DNA of 64,000 bases. Source: Paraburkholderia silviterrae (GTDB taxonomy: Bacteria; Pseudomonadota; Gammaproteobacteria; Burkholderiales; Burkholderiaceae). The notes beneath the pieces were generated by a model. The model was not told the origin of the DNA. It worked only from the letters and a program-made list of their open reading frames with translations, and did no database searches. A program made the translations under genes and the position numbers. Positions 61,560 to 64,000 of the stretch are shown in pieces; position 1 is the stretch's first letter; every line of letters begins with the position of its first letter. The stretch spans positions 1 through 64,000 of the forward strand of contig NZ_SMRP01000016.1 in the NCBI RefSeq assembly GCF_004353915.1, written 5' to 3'.

Positions 61560-62882
61560 TTACTGCGCCTGCGCGGGCTTCATGCCCGCGGCCACGATCA
61601 ACGAAATCAGGCAGCCGATGGCGAGGTACGCGGCCACCAGATGCCACGAGCCGGCACCGATGCCCACCAGCGCCACGGCGATGAACGGCGTGAAGCCGCC
61701 GCCCACCACGCTCGCGAATTGATAGCCCACGCCCGCGCCGCTGTAGCGGTATTCGGCGCCGAACAACTCGGTGAAGAGCGGCTGCTGCACGCTCACCACC
61801 ATATCGTGCGCAATATTGGCGAGCGCCACCGAGAAGATCACGATCCACACGGTCGAGCGTGCTTCGAGCGCGAGGAAGAACGGCACCGCGCTCGCGAGGC
61901 CGATCAACGCGCCAATCAGATAGATGCGGCGCAGGCCGAGGCGGTCGGCGAGCCAGGCGAAGCAGGGGATGGTCACGCAGGAGAGCGCGCCGACAAAGAG
62001 GCCGATGCCGAGAAACAGATCGCGCGAGAGGCCGAGGTTGGCGGTCGAATAGCTGAGCGCGAATGCAGTGACGATATACATCGTGAAGAGCTCGGCGAGA
62101 CGCAGCGCGATGATGTAGAGAAACGCTTTCGGATGACGCGTGAGCGCTTCGAGCACCGGCATCTTGAGCTTGCGATGGCCGTGCTCGACCTTCTCCACGA
62201 ACTCGTGCGACTCGTCCATGCTCGAACGCACCCACAGGCCCACGAGCACCAGCACCACGCTGAAGACGAAGGGCAGGCGCCAGCCCCACGAGCGAAACGC
62301 CGCTTCGCCGAGCAGGTGGCTCAAGAGCGCGACAATGCCTGTCGCGAGCACGAGACCCACGCCGTAGCCCACTTGCACGCCGCTGCTGTAGAACGCTTTC
62401 TTGCCGGCGGGCGCGCTTTCCACGGCCATGAGCGCCGCGCCGCCCCATTCGCCGCCCACGGCGAAGCCCTGGGTTGCGCGGAACAGCACGAGCAGCACCG
62501 GCGCCCACCAGCCGATCGAGGCGAAGGTGGGCAAGAAGCCGATCGCAACGGTGGACAGGCCCATCATCATGACGGTGAGCACGAGCATGCGTTTGCGCCC
62601 GAGGCGGTCGCCGTAGTGGCCGAACACCACGCCGCCGAGCGGCCGGAACAGGAAGCCCACGCCGAAGGTGGCGAAGGCCGCGAGCGTGCCCATGTTCCGG
62701 CTGATGTGCGGAAAGAATTCCGCGTTGAAGACGAGGGCGGCGACAATGCCATAGAGCAGAAAGTCGTACCAGTCGACGACGGCGCCAACGAAGCTGCCGA
62801 GCGCGGCCTTCCTCGCCTGGCTGCGCGAGCGGCTGGCGTTGGCCGGTTCGGCCGCGCGAGTGGTGTCGAGGGTAGGGGTCAT
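61560..62882 (-). CDS. MHS-family (MFS) transporter, ShiA/ProP-like
   Basis: A 440-residue inner-membrane symporter with about twelve helices. MHS signatures are clear: FVGAVVDWYDFLLYG at the start, then FGHYGDRLGRKRML and RATQGFAVGGEWGGA. Relatives import shikimate, alpha-ketoglutarate, aromatic acids or betaines with protons. The ATG at 62882 has AGGAG seven bases upstream. It is divergent from hpd and probably supplies an aromatic or keto acid. Confidence 0.92.
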   Translation of the reverse strand: MTPTLDTTRAAEPANASRSRSQARKAALGSFVGAVVDWYDFLLYGIVAALVFNAEFFPHISRNMGTLAAFATFGVGFLFRPLGGVVFGHYGDRLGRKRMLVLTVMMMGLSTVAIGFLPTFASIGWWAPVLLVLFRATQGFAVGGEWGGAALMAVESAPAGKKAFYSSGVQVGYGVGLVLATGIVALLSHLLGEAAFRSWGWRLPFVFSVVLVLVGLWVRSSMDESHEFVEKVEHGHRKLKMPVLEALTRHPKAFLYIIALRLAELFTMYIVTAFALSYSTANLGLSRDLFLGIGLFVGALSCVTIPCFAWLADRLGLRRIYLIGALIGLASAVPFFLALEARSTVWIVIFSVALANIAHDMVVSVQQPLFTELFGAEYRYSGAGVGYQFASVVGGGFTPFIAVALVGIGAGSWHLVAAYLAIGCLISLIVAAGMKPAQAQ

Positions 62883-62998
62883 GAGGTGTCTCCTTGCGCT
62901 GGTCTCATGCAAAGCCGCTTGCTTGGGGGGCCGCGACGGTGAAACGGAGCATAGGACCGCATGCGCGCCGGGGCAATGCACCGGGCGCCCGCGATGCG

Positions 62999-63028
62999 CG
63001 ATAATCGCCCACAATGGTGCGATTATCG
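62999..63028. promoter_or_regulatory. Inverted repeat between the MHS transporter gene and hpd
   Basis: Perfect 10-bp arms CGATAATCGC and GCGATTATCG separated by 10 bases lie in the 268-base divergent region. The arm centres are 20 bases apart, about two helical turns, as for a dimeric regulator such as IclR. Confidence 0.55.
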
Positions 63029-63150
63029 AACGTTTTGCGGGTTAGCACCAAGGCTGGCGAGGGGGATGCCGGGCCTCAGCCTTGGGCGTTGTGTACGATC
63101 TGGTTAAAATTGGCACGCAGTCTTTTCCGTCCGTCTCAGGAGCCTTCCGC

Positions 63151-64000
63151 ATGTCGTCCAACTCCCGTTCCGCCGCGCCGGATCCAGCCAATCCGCTCGG
63201 CATGGCCGGTCTCGAGTTCGTCGAATTCGCAGCGCCGGAGCCCGCGGCGCTTGAGGCGCAGCTCGCTCAATTGGGTTTCAAGGCCATCGCGCGCCATGTG
63301 AGCAAGAACGTCACGCTCTATCGTCAGGGCCAGATGAATTTCCTCGTCAATGCCGAGCCCGACTCGTTCGCCGCGCGCTACGCCGAGGAATACGGCATGG
63401 GCATCTGCGCGATCGGCGTGCGCGTGGAGAATGCGCGGCGCGCCTTCGAGCACGCGCTGCGGCAGGGCGCGTGGGCGTTCGAAGGCGAGCGCGTGGGCGC
63501 CGGCGAGCTCAGGATTCCGGCCATTCAGGGCATCGGCGACTCGCACATCTATTTCGTCGACCGCTGGCGCGGGCGAGGCGGCCAGCGCGGCGGCGTGGGC
63601 GACATCTCAATCTTCGATATCGACTTTCGGCCCATCGACGTCGCCACCGCGCAGGCCGATCTCGAACACGGCGGCACCGGCCTCAAGCGCGTCGATCACC
63701 TCACGCAGACGGTGGGCGCGGGGCGCATCGGCGAATGGCTCGACTTCTACCGCGACTTGCTGCATTTCCGCGAGATCCACGAGATCAACGCGAACTGGCA
63801 CGTGGCCCAGGAGTCGCGCGTGATGGTGTCGCCGGACGGCGAGATCCGCATTCCCGTGTACGAGGAGGGCACGCACCGTACCGAGCTCATGCACGACTAC
63901 CTGCCCGATCACCCGGGCGAGGGCGTGCAGCACATCGCGCTCGCGACCGACGACATCGTGCCCTGCATCGACGCGTTGAAGGCCAATGGCGTGGAATTCG
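63151..64000 (+). CDS. hpd: 4-hydroxyphenylpyruvate dioxygenase, N-terminal part (cut by window end)
   Basis: About 283 residues of an iron(II) dioxygenase that converts 4-hydroxyphenylpyruvate to homogentisate in tyrosine degradation. It has two vicinal-oxygen-chelate halves; two iron ligands are visible, His in KRVDHLTQTV and His in GVQHIALATDD, while the Glu ligand lies beyond the window. AGGAG precedes the ATG at 63151. The open frame reaches base 64,000. It is divergent from the MHS transporter gene, and homogentisate dioxygenase would be expected elsewhere in the genome. Confidence 0.93.
   Translation, partial: MSSNSRSAAPDPANPLGMAGLEFVEFAAPEPAALEAQLAQLGFKAIARHVSKNVTLYRQGQMNFLVNAEPDSFAARYAEEYGMGICAIGVRVENARRAFEHALRQGAWAFEGERVGAGELRIPAIQGIGDSHIYFVDRWRGRGGQRGGVGDISIFDIDFRPIDVATAQADLEHGGTGLKRVDHLTQTVGAGRIGEWLDFYRDLLHFREIHEINANWHVAQESRVMVSPDGEIRIPVYEEGTHRTELMHDYLPDHPGEGVQHIALATDDIVPCIDALKANGVEF

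Noticed and set aside
60853..62508. 551-codon open frame on the minus strand
   Set aside because: Out-of-frame shadow across the transporter and IclR genes, Arg- and Ala-rich, crossing a well-defined gene boundary.
1..64000. tRNA, rRNA, CRISPR arrays or prophage genes
   Set aside because: No cloverleaf-like sequence, repeat-spacer pattern or phage structural/integrase gene was recognised; the phage-like proteins here belong to the T6SS.

Overview
The window reads as high-GC chromosomal DNA of a Burkholderiales bacterium, most likely Paraburkholderia, Caballeronia or a close relative. The support is gene content: hutU, a Burkholderia-type general porin, an ampC/ampR pair, an MHS transporter next to 4-hydroxyphenylpyruvate dioxygenase, and a complete type VI secretion system (T6SS). 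No rRNA, tRNA or CRISPR array was seen.

Bases 1-22,000 hold the end of hutU (with a convincing intrinsic terminator), then a dispersed catabolic island. A plus-strand run encodes an AldA-like aldehyde dehydrogenase, a YihN-like MFS carrier, an enolase-superfamily enzyme and a GMC oxidoreductase. A minus-strand run encodes a betaine-type ABC permease and ATPase plus an MFS carrier. A plus-strand trio encodes a formaldehyde-activating-enzyme (Fae) homologue, a YajO-like aldo/keto reductase and a GabD-like aldehyde dehydrogenase. A second minus-strand run encodes an enolase-superfamily enzyme, the betaine-type binding protein, a porin and a LysR regulator. A divergent MocR regulator sits behind three TCAATT boxes spaced exactly 23 bp apart. 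Together these suggest uptake (porin, ABC, MFS) and oxidation or dehydration of a small polyhydroxylated or quaternary-ammonium compound to an aldehyde; the substrate cannot be read from sequence. A decayed PIN toxin with an intact partner antitoxin lies inside the island.

Bases 20,900-24,830 are cell-wall themed: alanine racemase, a DUF2322-like protein, and a divergent ampC/ampR pair with an evident operator.

Bases 24,860-52,800 are a full T6SS. The minus strand carries tssE, tssH, hcp, a TssM-like/OmpA fusion, tssL and tssK. The plus strand carries tssB, tssC, vgrG, a cargo island, tssM, tssA, tssF, tssG, tssJ and a lipoprotein. A PAAR gene lies in opposite orientation. The cargo island (about 37.1-43.2 kb) is visibly AT-richer. 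It contains two probable peptidoglycan-attacking effectors (NlpC/P60 and SleB-like), each followed by an exported protein that may be its immunity partner, plus an unrecognised membrane protein. vgrG itself ends in a tandem duplicated extension. An IS256-family element closes the region.

Bases 54,470-60,630 hold a lipid-metabolism cluster matching E. coli ynbABCD (CDP-alcohol phosphatidyltransferase, CdsA-like cytidylyltransferase, hydrolase-methyltransferase fusion, PAP2/tyrosine-phosphatase fusion) with an added PlsC-like acyltransferase and a small membrane protein. Bases 60,720-64,000 carry an IclR regulator, an MHS-family transporter and the start of hpd.
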